Source: Bacillota bacterium (GTDB lineage: Bacteria; Bacillota; Clostridia; Peptostreptococcales; Anaerovoracaceae). From it: 15,176 nt of DNA. Shown in pieces: positions 1 to 7,654 of this stretch. The notes beneath the pieces were generated by a model. The model was not told the DNA's origin, ran no database searches, and saw nothing but the letters and a program-made list of their open reading frames with translations. Location: contig JAEEPD010000015.1 of assembly GCA_016284575.1 (NCBI GenBank), positions 1 to 15,176 on the forward strand, written 5' to 3'. How positions within the stretch are numbered: the stretch's first letter is position 1; each line of letters opens with the position of its first letter. The position numbers and the translations under genes were made by a program.

Positions 1-2430
1 GGTGCTGTTACCGCAGTGCCATAGTCCTGCTTGATTGATGCAATTGTCGTACCGCCATCAGTGTCGAAGCTAATTGTGTACTGGTTGATTGCCCAGAGTG
101 CTTTAATTGCAGTGTCTGAAGCAGGCATCACTGCAGGAATGGTGGTATTCCAGCCTGCAAATGTGTAGCCTTCCTTTGTTGGGTCTGCAGGCGCTGTTAC
201 TGCAGTTCCATAGTTCTGAGTAATTGAAGCAATAGAAGTTCCACCGTCAGTGTCAAATGTAATGGTGTAGCTATTTATTGTCCACAGTGCCTTAATGGAA
301 GTGTCTGTTGCAGGCATCACTGCAGGAATGGTGGTATCCCAACCAGCAAATGTATATCCTTCCTTCGTTGGATTCGCCGGTGCTGTTACTGCGGTATTGT
401 AATCCTGAGTTATCGAAGCGATGGTCGTCCCGCCATCGGTATCAAAGCTAATCGTGTATTGGTTGATGGTCCAGAGTGCCTTGATTGCAGTGTTTGTGGC
501 AGGCATTACCGCAGGAATACTGGTATCCCAGCCTGCAAATGTATAGCCTTCTTTCGTCGGATTTGCAGGTGCTGTTACTGCAGTTCCATAGTTCTGGGTA
601 ATTGGTGCTATGGTCGTACCACCATCTGTGTCAAATGTAATGGTGTAGCCATTTATCGTCCACAGTGCTGTAATTGTTGTATCAGATGCAGGCATCACCG
701 CAGGAATACTGGTATCCCAGCCTGCAAATGTGTAGCCTTCCTTTGTCGGGTCTGAAGGCGCTGTTACCGCAGTTCCATAGTTTTGTGTAATTGGAGCTAT
801 GGTCGTACCACCGTCAGTGTCAAATGTGATGGTATAGCCATTTATGGTCCACAGTGCAGTAATTGTTGTGTCTGACGCAGGCATCACTGCAGGAATGCTG
901 GTATCCCAGCCTGCGAAGGTATAGCCTTCCTTAGTCGGATCTGCAGGTGCTGTTACTGCAGTGCCATAGTCCTGCTTGATTGCCGCAATTGTTGTTCCGC
1001 CATCAGTGTCGAAAGTAATCGTGTACTGATTTATTGTCCACAGAGCCTTGATTGCAGTATCTGTCGCAGGCATCACCGCAGGAATCGAAGTATCCCAACC
1101 TGCAAAAGTGTAGCCTTCCTTAGTCGGATCCGCAGGTGCTGTTACTGCTGTGCCAAAGTCCTGCTTGATTGATGCAATTGTCGTACCGCCATCGGTATCG
1201 AAGCTGATCGTGTACTGGTTGATGGTCCACAGCGCCTTGATAGCAGTGTCTGTTGCAGGCATCACCGCAGGAATGGTAGTATCCCAGCCGTTGAAGGTGT
1301 AGCCTTCCTTGGTTGGATCTGCCGGTGCTGTTACCGCAGTGCCAAAGTCCTGTTTGATTGATGCAATTGTTGTTCCGCCATCAGTATCGAAGCTGATCGT
1401 GTACTGGTTGATTGTCCAAAGTGCCTTGATTGCAGTGTTTGTTGCAGGCATTACTGCAGGAATGGTAGTATCCCAGCCGTTGAAGGTGTAGCCTTCCTTC
1501 GTCGGATCTGCAGGTGCTGTTACTGCTGTGTTGTAATCCTGAGTTATCGAGGCGATCGTCGTGCCACCATCAGTATCGAAAGTAATCGTGTACTGATTTA
1601 TTGTCCACAGAGCCTTTATTGCAGTGTCCGTTGCAGGCATCACCGCAGGAATCGTAGCATCCCAACCTGCAAAAGTGTAGCCTTCCTTCGTCGGATTCGC
1701 TGGTGCTGTTACCGCAGTGCCAAAGTCCTGCTTGATTGCCGCAATTGTCGTTCCACCGTCAGTATCGAAGCTGATCGTGTACTGGTTGATTGTCCACAGA
1801 GCCTTGATTGCAGTATCCGTAGCAGGCATCACTGCAGGAATGGTGGTATCCCAACCATCGAAAGTGTAGCCTTCCTTCGTCGGATCCGCCGGTGCTGTAA
1901 CTACAGTGTTGTAATCCTGTGTAATTGGAGCAATAGTCGTTCCGCCATCAGTATCAAAGGTGATCGTGTACTGGTTCACATTCCACACCGCCGACACTGT
2001 CGAATCCATAGCAGGCATGGTGGCAGGCAGCGCCGGACTCCACCCTCCGAAGGTATGGCCCTCGAGCACGGGATCCGCAGGCGCCGCAATAACTGCGCCG
2101 TAGGTCGCCGTCACATCAGCAACTGCACTTCCGCCCTTGCTGTCAAAATGTATGGTGTAGGAATTGATATTCCACACTGCCGATACCGTCGAATCCATAG
2201 CAGGCATGGTGGCAGGCAGCGCCGGACTCCAGCCTCCGAAGGTATACCCTTCCTTCGTCGGATCCGCAGGCGCCGCAACAACTGCGCCGTAGGTCGCTGT
2301 CACATCAGAAACCGCGCTTCCGCCCTTGCTGTCAAAATGTATGGTGTAGGTGTTCAGCACCGCCGCAAAAGTGGCAGTGTAAGTGGCAGCACCCGTGACG
2401 GTCTCCATCGCCGGCAGCCAGCCATTGAAC
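1..2430 (-). repeat. Tandem array of at least 13 coding repeats, period exactly 189 bp (63 aa)
   Basis: The conserved GTA(G/T)CCTTCC-like segment recurs with anchors at 162, 351, 540, 729, 918, 1107, 1296, 1485, 1674, 1863, 2052, 2241 and 2430, each exactly 189 bp apart, so no indels occur over the array. On the minus strand each unit encodes roughly GW.TTIPAVMPATDTAIKALW, then INQYTITFDTDGGTTIA, then a QDYGTAVTAPADPTKEGYTF-like end. The two units nearest the N-terminus (2052-2430) are more divergent (FDSKGGSAV, ATYGAV, SPALPATMPAMDS). The array continues past position 1, so the unit count is a minimum. These are InlB B-type beta-grasp-like repeats. Confidence 0.95.
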
Positions 2431-5400
2431 ATGTAGCTGTGCTCCGCATCCCCAGGCTTTACCGGTGTCGCCCCATCATAAGAGGGCAGCGTACCATAAG
2501 CCACGGAAGTGGTGCATAGCTCCGTTCCGTCGTAATTATTCCAGGTAATATCGTAAAGATTTGTGACAGTATCATAAACCGCCGTGTAGGTTGTATCTGC
2601 CGAAGCCGCCGCCAGAGCAGGCGACCAGCCGCTGAAGCTGTAGGTGTACTGCGCGTCTGCTGCCCTCACAGGCTCCGATCCACTGTAGGAAGGAACAGCC
2701 CCGGGCGTGGTCATGACGGTCTGAAGCAGAGTACCGTCCCAGTCCACGAAGCTTATCCTGCACTTCGGCACCATCTTGTAGGCGGAATCCGCATGACCAT
2801 CCTCGTCACCGTCCTCAGGGAGGCAGACATACAGGTCCGGATCGTAGAAGATATTGTAATGTGCAGTATTATGCTCCCAATAGAGTCGGTGGGCATAGTA
2901 GCCGCCGGTAATATTATACCTTTCCCAATATTTAGTGGAATCGGTCCCGCCGGCGTTCATGTGCAGCTCTTCGCGCCCGGGATCATTGCCATTGCCCACC
3001 AGCGTTCCGCCGCTGATGGTTGTACTGGCAGCCTGGCGCACGACCTCCAGCGCCGCCTTCAGGTAGCCGCCTGTGATTGTTACATTGGCATTGTTCGCCC
3101 TTATGACCTGTCCTGTATTCACCACGAAGCTGCCGCCGTTTATGGTGATGGTCTTTACACCGCCCCCGCTGATGGCGCCGCAGCCCGTTGAACCATCCAT
3201 TGCACCTGCGCAGACAATGCTGCCGTCATTTATGGTGACGGTGGAATTGCTGCCTGTGGTATAGAGCAGAAGACCAGCCGAATTGATGGTGCCGCCGTCT
3301 ATGGTCAGCTCCACCCTCTTCGCCGCATTCGGAGCAATACCGCTGGTCTTTCCGGTGCCGCTAAGGTTAAGGGTACCGCCGGAAGCGCTGTCCGTGATGG
3401 TCAGAGTCAGGGCTCCGGTAAGATCAAAGCCGTCGAAGTCCACACTGTGGCCGTTCAGGTCCAGAGTGAAGCTCTTTCCTCCGCAGCTGATGGCAGCCTG
3501 AGATACGTCGGCAAGCATCACGACGGTCTCGCCCGCAGACACTGCTGCTACCGCATCTCCAAGGGTCCCGTAGTAAACGTCGGTCCCGTTTTTATTTATC
3601 TTGACATTCGGATCCGCGATCCATGTGGCGGTATATACCGTATCGCCGGAGACGGTAGCTGCCCAGTCAGGGGTCCAGCCCGCAAAGCCGTGGCCGGTAT
3701 AGTCCAGACTTCCCTCAAAGGGAGGCGTGGCATCCCCTGCAAGTAGGCTTCCGTGGATCTCGTCCGCGAAGGCCGCGCCGCTAACGCCGTCCGTATAGGT
3801 GACGTTCAGATACGCGGTATATTCATATGTGATTTTGTTGCCGCTCCTGGTCACCACGATGCCATAATCTGTGACCCCGCCCTCAGGGCTTACGACCAGC
3901 TGAGGATCGGCATGTCCGTTCTTGTCAACGGTCAGTGCCTGGAGCGTTGGCGTAAAGTCCAGGGTGAAGGCGCAGCCGGTGGTGTCCGGCTCGTTGGTCA
4001 GCTTTATGGTGACGGCGGATTGAGTGCAGCTTTCTGCTGCAGCTACCGCATCCGCAAGGCGGGAGAACTTCTTCGCATTGTTCAGCTTGGCCACGGAGGG
4101 GACCACAGCATAGTACTCCCCGTCCCATTCGCTCACGTATTCGTCCTTAACCCATTTACCGTCATTTTTCGATACATCGGACCTGAAGCGGCCGCCTGTG
4201 ATGGTGACAGTACTGGGCTTGACGTCTGTACCGTGGATCTCTGTGGTTGCAGGAGTTCCAGCGGTCACAGTACCGTTGCCATACAGCGTACCGCCGCTGA
4301 TGGTCAAGGATTTTGCCACACGGACGATCTCCAGAGCTGACTGCATGTAGCCGCCGTTTATATACACATCAGGATTGGTATCTTTATTGACACCTCTTAT
4401 GGTCTGTCCGCTGTTCACTATGAAGCTGCCGCCGTTTATGGTGACTGTCGCCACGCCGCTGCCATTGATGGAGCCGCGTCCGTAGCCGCTGATGGGATCG
4501 GTATATCCCGCGCATACGATATTTCCGTCTTCAATAGTGACGGTAGATCCTGCACCTGTGGTGGACAGAAGCACACCGTCGGAATTGATATTTGCGCCGT
4601 CGATGGTCAGGTTTATGGTCTGAGAGGAGCCCGGAACTATTCCGCTGGTCTCCCCGGTGCCGCTGAGGTTCATGGAGCCGCTGCCGTCGCTGTCCGTAAG
4701 GGTCAGGGTGATGGCGCCGGTCAGGGCAAGGCCGCCGAAGCTGAACTCGTGGCCGTTCATATCAATGGTAAAGCTGCCGCCGGCGCAGGCGATGGTCCCG
4801 CCGGCGCTGTAATCTGCCAACATGCTTATGGTGCCCCCAAGGGCTGAAGCAGAGGCAATAGCCTCCTCCATGGTGCTGTAGGTGTTTTCTCCTATCTGGG
4901 CCACGGGGGCGGATCTGGTGCCTCTGAGCGCCGGAGCCTTTCTGATGGAAGGCTCTGTGGGAACGCTTTCGATTGCGGCCTCGGTCGATCCAGGCTGCCC
5001 GATGGCAGGCTCTGATGCTTCTATGGCAGCCTCCGTGGTGCCATTCCCGGCGAATGCTGTTCCGGTGGATGCAGCCTCTTCTATGGCAGCCTCAGTGCTT
5101 TCTGCCGCTGCACCTGTGGTCAGCACTTCCATGGCAGCTTCCGTGGCACCGGTCTCTTCGATACCGGAGCCTGTTGTACCACTTTCTCCAAGGGCGGGCT
5201 CCGTAGCTTCTGCTGCCGCACCCGTTGTCAAAGCCTCTATGGCAGCCTCAGTCGCTGCAGCTTCTTCAGCCGCACTCGGCTTTAGAAGCTCCGCTGTCTC
5301 CGGACTGTCTCCCGGCCCCTCCGCATAAATGATCGGGACGCTTCCCGACAGCCCCGAAAGACTCATGCTCAGCGCCATAACGAGCGCAAGTATCTTCCTG

Positions 5401-5435
5401 CCCATAAGGGCCTCAAAACTGTTTCTCTTAAGCAT
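1..5435 (-). CDS. Giant secreted repeat protein with InlB B-type (Listeria-Bacteroides) repeats, 3' end outside window
   Basis: The frame is open from ATG at 5435 to the window edge, about 1811 codons. I checked it in-frame at both ends and at several internal points. The start has AGAGG eight bases upstream. Residues 1-38 look like a Sec signal peptide (basic MLKR...GRK, hydrophobic ALVMALSMSLSGL, likely cut after IIYA). Residues 39-170 are Ala/Thr/Glu-rich. Residues ~183-445 and ~618-869 are two homologous Gly/Ser/Thr-rich modules with TVTINGGSF and TISGGTL strands, probably right-handed beta-helix. A degenerate FAGW repeat lies between them. From ~890 onward the protein is repeats ending in EGYTF.GW, matching the family seen in internalin B and many Firmicute surface proteins. 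Likely role is an extracellular adhesin or stalk; this is inferred. The anchor (LPxTG, SLH or other) is beyond the window. A two-component operon diverges from it. Function and ligand are unknown. Confidence 0.9.
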   Translation of the reverse strand, partial: MLKRNSFEALMGRKILALVMALSMSLSGLSGSVPIIYAEGPGDSPETAELLKPSAAEEAAATEAAIEALTTGAAAEATEPALGESGTTGSGIEETGATEAAMEVLTTGAAAESTEAAIEEAASTGTAFAGNGTTEAAIEASEPAIGQPGSTEAAIESVPTEPSIRKAPALRGTRSAPVAQIGENTYSTMEEAIASASALGGTISMLADYSAGGTIACAGGSFTIDMNGHEFSFGGLALTGAITLTLTDSDGSGSMNLSGTGETSGIVPGSSQTINLTIDGANINSDGVLLSTTGAGSTVTIEDGNIVCAGYTDPISGYGRGSINGSGVATVTINGGSFIVNSGQTIRGVNKDTNPDVYINGGYMQSALEIVRVAKSLTISGGTLYGNGTVTAGTPATTEIHGTDVKPSTVTITGGRFRSDVSKNDGKWVKDEYVSEWDGEYYAVVPSVAKLNNAKKFSRLADAVAAAESCTQSAVTIKLTNEPDTTGCAFTLDFTPTLQALTVDKNGHADPQLVVSPEGGVTDYGIVVTRSGNKITYEYTAYLNVTYTDGVSGAAFADEIHGSLLAGDATPPFEGSLDYTGHGFAGWTPDWAATVSGDTVYTATWIADPNVKINKNGTDVYYGTLGDAVAAVSAGETVVMLADVSQAAISCGGKSFTLDLNGHSVDFDGFDLTGALTLTITDSASGGTLNLSGTGKTSGIAPNAAKRVELTIDGGTINSAGLLLYTTGSNSTVTINDGSIVCAGAMDGSTGCGAISGGGVKTITINGGSFVVNTGQVIRANNANVTITGGYLKAALEVVRQAASTTISGGTLVGNGNDPGREELHMNAGGTDSTKYWERYNITGGYYAHRLYWEHNTAHYNIFYDPDLYVCLPEDGDEDGHADSAYKMVPKCRISFVDWDGTLLQTVMTTPGAVPSYSGSEPVRAADAQYTYSFSGWSPALAAASADTTYTAVYDTVTNLYDITWNNYDGTELCTTSVAYGTLPSYDGATPVKPGDAEHSYMFNGWLPAMETVTGAATYTATFAAVLNTYTIHFDSKGGSAVSDVTATYGAVVAAPADPTKEGYTFGGWSPALPATMPAMDSTVSAVWNINSYTIHFDSKGGSAVADVTATYGAVIAAPADPVLEGHTFGGWSPALPATMPAMDSTVSAVWNVNQYTITFDTDGGTTIAPITQDYNTVVTAPADPTKEGYTFDGWDTTIPAVMPATDTAIKALWTINQYTISFDTDGGTTIAAIKQDFGTAVTAPANPTKEGYTFAGWDATIPAVMPATDTAIKALWTINQYTITFDTDGGTTIASITQDYNTAVTAPADPTKEGYTFNGWDTTIPAVMPATNTAIKALWTINQYTISFDTDGGTTIASIKQDFGTAVTAPADPTKEGYTFNGWDTTIPAVMPATDTAIKALWTINQYTISFDTDGGTTIASIKQDFGTAVTAPADPTKEGYTFAGWDTSIPAVMPATDTAIKALWTINQYTITFDTDGGTTIAAIKQDYGTAVTAPADPTKEGYTFAGWDTSIPAVMPASDTTITALWTINGYTITFDTDGGTTIAPITQNYGTAVTAPSDPTKEGYTFAGWDTSIPAVMPASDTTITALWTINGYTITFDTDGGTTIAPITQNYGTAVTAPANPTKEGYTFAGWDTSIPAVMPATNTAIKALWTINQYTISFDTDGGTTIASITQDYNTAVTAPANPTKEGYTFAGWDTTIPAVMPATDTSIKALWTINSYTITFDTDGGTSIASITQNYGTAVTAPADPTKEGYTFAGWNTTIPAVMPASDTAIKALWAINQYTISFDTDGGTTIASIKQDYGTAVTA
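2431..2765 (-). repeat. Two divergent InlB-like repeats ahead of the regular array
   Basis: The minus strand encodes two related units, each with an opening beta strand (ISFVDWDGT, DITWNNYDGT), a PSY.G..PV motif, and a closing (S/N)GW.PA segment. Spacing from the FSGW to the FNGW unit is 207 bp, not 189 bp, because of a longer PV(R/K)..DA.(Y/H) insertion. They look like an older, differently specialised repeat subtype linking the beta-helix modules to the uniform array. Confidence 0.75.
2830..3584 (-). repeat. Beta-helix-like module, copy 2 (intragenic duplication)
   Basis: Encodes TDVYYGTLGDAVAAV, then a LADVSQAAISCGGKSF-type strand, LDLNGH, LTITDSASGGTLNLSGTG, TSGI, LTIDGGTINS, TVTINDGSIVCAG, TINGGSFVVNTGQ and TISGGTLVGNG in order. 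The same motif order occurs in copy 1 at 4101-4889. The short T.G-spaced strands resemble pectate-lyase-type right-handed parallel beta-helices. No catalytic motif is recognisable, so an adhesive or structural role is more likely than an enzymatic one, but this is inference. Confidence 0.7.
4101..4889 (-). repeat. Beta-helix-like module, copy 1 (intragenic duplication)
   Basis: Encodes ENTYSTMEEAIASA, ISMLADYSAGGTIACAGGSF, IDMNGHEF, LTLTDSDGSGSMNLSGTG, TSGIVPG, LTIDGANINS, STVTIEDGNIVCAG, TINGGSFIVNSGQ and LTISGGTLYGNG. Motif order and spacing parallel copy 2, including the LNLSGTG..SGI and IVCAG segments. The copies are separated by about 500 bp that encode a linker plus one degenerate InlB-like repeat (HGFAGWTPDW, about 3620-3810). 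Confidence 0.7.
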
Positions 5436-5502
5436 CTGTCTAACCTCTATAAATATGTCATCCGCCATCCATGTGCCGGTTACTTATAACTTACCATATT
5501 AA

Positions 5503-5531
5503 ATTATAATCGCATGAAGCCTTGATTTCCA
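5503..5531 (-). promoter_or_regulatory. Candidate promoter for the giant surface protein gene
   Basis: On the minus strand TGGAAA (5531-5526, 4 of 6 matches to a -35) is followed after 17 bp by a perfect TATAAT (5508-5503). Predicted transcription start is near 5496, giving a leader of about 60 nt with a good Shine-Dalgarno. The -35 is weak, which would fit an activated promoter. Confidence 0.45.
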
Positions 5532-5593
5532 GCCTTATTGCGAATATTTTGTGATTTTTTTCTCAAACCCTGATCGCCCGGAGCCCTCAAAGT

Positions 5594-5626
5594 TTTTAAG
5601 AATATTTTAAAAAATTTTGCTACAAT
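5594..5626 (+). promoter_or_regulatory. Promoter of the OmpR-type operon with 11-bp-spaced direct repeats
   Basis: TTTTAA occurs at 5594-5599 and again at 5605-5610, exactly 11 bp apart, just upstream of a -10-like TACAAT at 5621-5626. There is no good -35. OmpR/PhoB regulators bind direct repeats with about one helical turn between them, often overlapping a missing -35, so this could be an autoregulatory site. The tract is AT-rich, so chance similarity is possible. Confidence 0.4.
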
Positions 5627-5637
5627 AAAGAAAAGCA

Positions 5638-5652
5638 GACCCGATGCGGGTC
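5638..5652 (+). promoter_or_regulatory. Leader hairpin directly before the regulator's Shine-Dalgarno
   Basis: GACCCG at 5638-5643 and CGGGTC at 5647-5652 form a perfect 6-bp inverted repeat with a 3-nt loop. It lies one base before GAAGGAG (5654-5660), the ribosome binding site of the response regulator. A GC-rich stem here could tune ribosome access. It is too short, and lacks a U tract, to be a terminator. Confidence 0.45.
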
Positions 5653-5666
5653 CGAAGGAGCAGACC

Positions 5667-6359
5667 ATGAACATACTCGTTGTAGAAGATGAAAAATCCC
5701 TTTCCAACGCCATTAAAAAGCTGCTGGAGCAGCAGGGCTACTTTGTAGACGCGGTCTACGACGGCCTGGAGGCCATAGACTACGCCAAGGGCATGGATTA
5801 CAGACTTATAATACTGGACGTGATGCTCCCCAAGCTGGACGGCTTTGAGGTGGTGCGCATCCTCAGAAAGGACGGCGTGAATACCCCCATACTGATGCTC
5901 ACAGCCCGCACCGCCGTGGGCGACAAGGTCACGGGGCTCAATTACGGCGCCGACGATTACATGACAAAGCCCTTCGACGCGGAGGAGCTGCTGGCAAGGG
6001 TGGGAGCCCTCACCCGCCGCACAGGAGAGGTTATCGTTGACAAGCTCAGATATCAGGACCTGGAGCTGGACGTCAACTCCGCCGAGCTCTCCTGCGGAGG
6101 AGAATCCGTGCAGCTGAGCCGCAAGGAGTTCGAGGTGCTCAGGAGCTTCCTCTACAACCCCACCATGACCATCACCACAGACAGCCTGCTTACCAATGTC
6201 TGGGGCGTGGAATCCGACGCCACCGACAACAACGTGGAGGTCTACATCTCCTTCATACGCAAGAAGCTGAAATACCTCAAGTCCCGGGTCGCCATAAAAA
6301 AGATCCAGAAGATAGGCTACCGCCTGGAGACAGCCCAGGCTGAGGAGGAGGCCAAATGA
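5667..6359 (+). CDS. OmpR/PhoB-family response regulator
   Basis: A 230-residue cytoplasmic DNA-binding regulator. The N-terminal receiver domain (about 1-115) has the acidic pair E7/D8, phospho-acceptor D51 (LIILDVMLP), T79 (MLTAR) and K101 (MTKPF), so it should accept phosphate. Residues ~130-225 form the winged-helix output domain, with LSRKEFEVLRSFL, the recognition region NNVEVYISFIRKKL, and the C-terminal IGYRLE hairpin. GAAGGAG lies six bases before ATG. The stop overlaps the start of the downstream kinase (ATGA), so the two are translationally coupled and almost certainly partners. The gene diverges from the giant surface protein gene, a plausible target. Length is typical for the family. 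Confidence 0.97.
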   Translation: MNILVVEDEKSLSNAIKKLLEQQGYFVDAVYDGLEAIDYAKGMDYRLIILDVMLPKLDGFEVVRILRKDGVNTPILMLTARTAVGDKVTGLNYGADDYMTKPFDAEELLARVGALTRRTGEVIVDKLRYQDLELDVNSAELSCGGESVQLSRKEFEVLRSFLYNPTMTITTDSLLTNVWGVESDATDNNVEVYISFIRKKLKYLKSRVAIKKIQKIGYRLETAQAEEEAK

Positions 6360-7648
6360 TAAAGCAGTACAGAAAGCGCTTCGTCATCTCCACCATGCTC
6401 ATGGTGAGCCTGGTGCTGCTGGCGGCCTTCATCGCCCTGTCTGTGTCCGGCTACCGCAGCGAATACAGCAGCCTGATGGGGACTATGGAGCAGGTCCTAA
6501 GGCCCATAGATTATGCCAGAGGAGGCTTTCAGGTCTTCGACAGGAGAGGCCCGGGCGGCATGCAGAGCCCTCCCGGGGGCGAGCCCCAGAAGCAGCCGCA
6601 AAGACGGGAGCTGGGGATCTCGGACAATAACATTACTACTCTCATCTACGACTCCAACAGCGGTCAGATCAACATACTTACGGAGGACAGCGGGCTGGAT
6701 CAGGAGGCGGTGTACGCAGCAGTGGACAGCATCGCGGATTCTGATGCCAAATCCGGCAGGATAAGTGACTACGGTCTTATTTATCTCAAGGACGAAAGCC
6801 CCGTGGGCCTCAAGATAGCTCTGGCGGACAGCTCCTATCTCAGCTCAAAGGTCATAGCCAGACTGGGTGGCCTGAGCCTTGCCTTCCTTAGCATCATGGC
6901 CCTGATGCTGCTCATAAGCGTAAGGCTATCCAAGACTGCGGTGAAGCCTCTGGAGGAGGCCATCGACATGGAGAGGCAGTTCGTTGCGGACATTTCTCAC
7001 GACCTCAAGACCCCCATCAGCGTTATGATGGCCAACAGCAGCGTGCTCAGGTCCAATCCCGAGGCCACCATAGCCCAGCAGATGCAGTGGATAGACAGCA
7101 GCGATGAAGCCGCAAGAAGCATGAGGCAGCTGGTTGAGGAGATGCTTACCCTCTCATCTCTTGAAGCCCAGAACCGCAGCATAGAAAGCGAAAAACAGCC
7201 CGTGGATCTCAGCTCTGCCGCAGAAAAATCCGTGCTCCAGATGGAATCCGTTGCCTTTGAACGGGGCGTGCTGATGGATGAAGATATAGAGGAAGGCCTC
7301 AGGATACTGTCAAAGCCTGAATTTGCGGAGCGCATATGCACCGGGCTCATAGAAAATGCCCTGAAGTACGAGCCGGCGAGTGGAACCATAAGTGTACGAC
7401 TGAAAAAAGACCACAAAAAGGCCCTCTTCAGCGTAAGAAACGGCGGCAGCCTCATACCGGAGGAGGACCTGCCCCATATATTCGAAAGATTCTACAGGGG
7501 CGACAAGGCCCGCAGCGGCAAGGGCGGCTACGGACTTGGACTTCCGATAATCAGGCAGCTCTGCGAGCTTTCAGGGGCTCACATAAGCGCCCGTAGCTCC
7601 GAAGCCGAAGGCACCGTATTCACAGTGGAATTCACACTGGAAAGCTAG
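6356..7648 (+). CDS. Membrane sensor histidine kinase, partner of the OmpR-type regulator
   Basis: A 430-residue kinase with one membrane segment at ~10-30 and another at ~171-189. The extracytoplasmic region between them carries a Pro/Gly/Gln-rich stretch at ~64-84. Only about 20 residues separate the second membrane helix from the H-box, so there is no full HAMP domain. The phosphorylated histidine is H215 in FVADISHDLKTPI. The N-box has N334 (GLIENALKY), followed by LPHIFERFYRGD and the G2 box GYGLGLPI. The G1 region reads SVRNGGSLIPEED instead of the usual D-x-G-x-G, a variant I recall in some Firmicute kinases. AGGAGG inside the regulator's last codons (6343-6348) serves the ATG at 6356. 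The signal sensed is unknown. Confidence 0.95.
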   Translation: MIKQYRKRFVISTMLMVSLVLLAAFIALSVSGYRSEYSSLMGTMEQVLRPIDYARGGFQVFDRRGPGGMQSPPGGEPQKQPQRRELGISDNNITTLIYDSNSGQINILTEDSGLDQEAVYAAVDSIADSDAKSGRISDYGLIYLKDESPVGLKIALADSSYLSSKVIARLGGLSLAFLSIMALMLLISVRLSKTAVKPLEEAIDMERQFVADISHDLKTPISVMMANSSVLRSNPEATIAQQMQWIDSSDEAARSMRQLVEEMLTLSSLEAQNRSIESEKQPVDLSSAAEKSVLQMESVAFERGVLMDEDIEEGLRILSKPEFAERICTGLIENALKYEPASGTISVRLKKDHKKALFSVRNGGSLIPEEDLPHIFERFYRGDKARSGKGGYGLGLPIIRQLCELSGAHISARSSEAEGTVFTVEFTLES

Positions 7649-7654
7649 AAAACA

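Noticed and set aside
1..2430. Array-like periodicity suggesting CRISPR or an intergenic satellite
   Set aside because: The whole 189-bp unit is conserved, with no unique spacers, and it is coding throughout.
3753..4340. Plus-strand frames across the surface protein gene, such as this 195-codon one
   Set aside because: They lie opposite a continuous ~1811-codon frame with signal peptide and known repeats; their Cys/Arg-rich products follow from reversed repeat codons.
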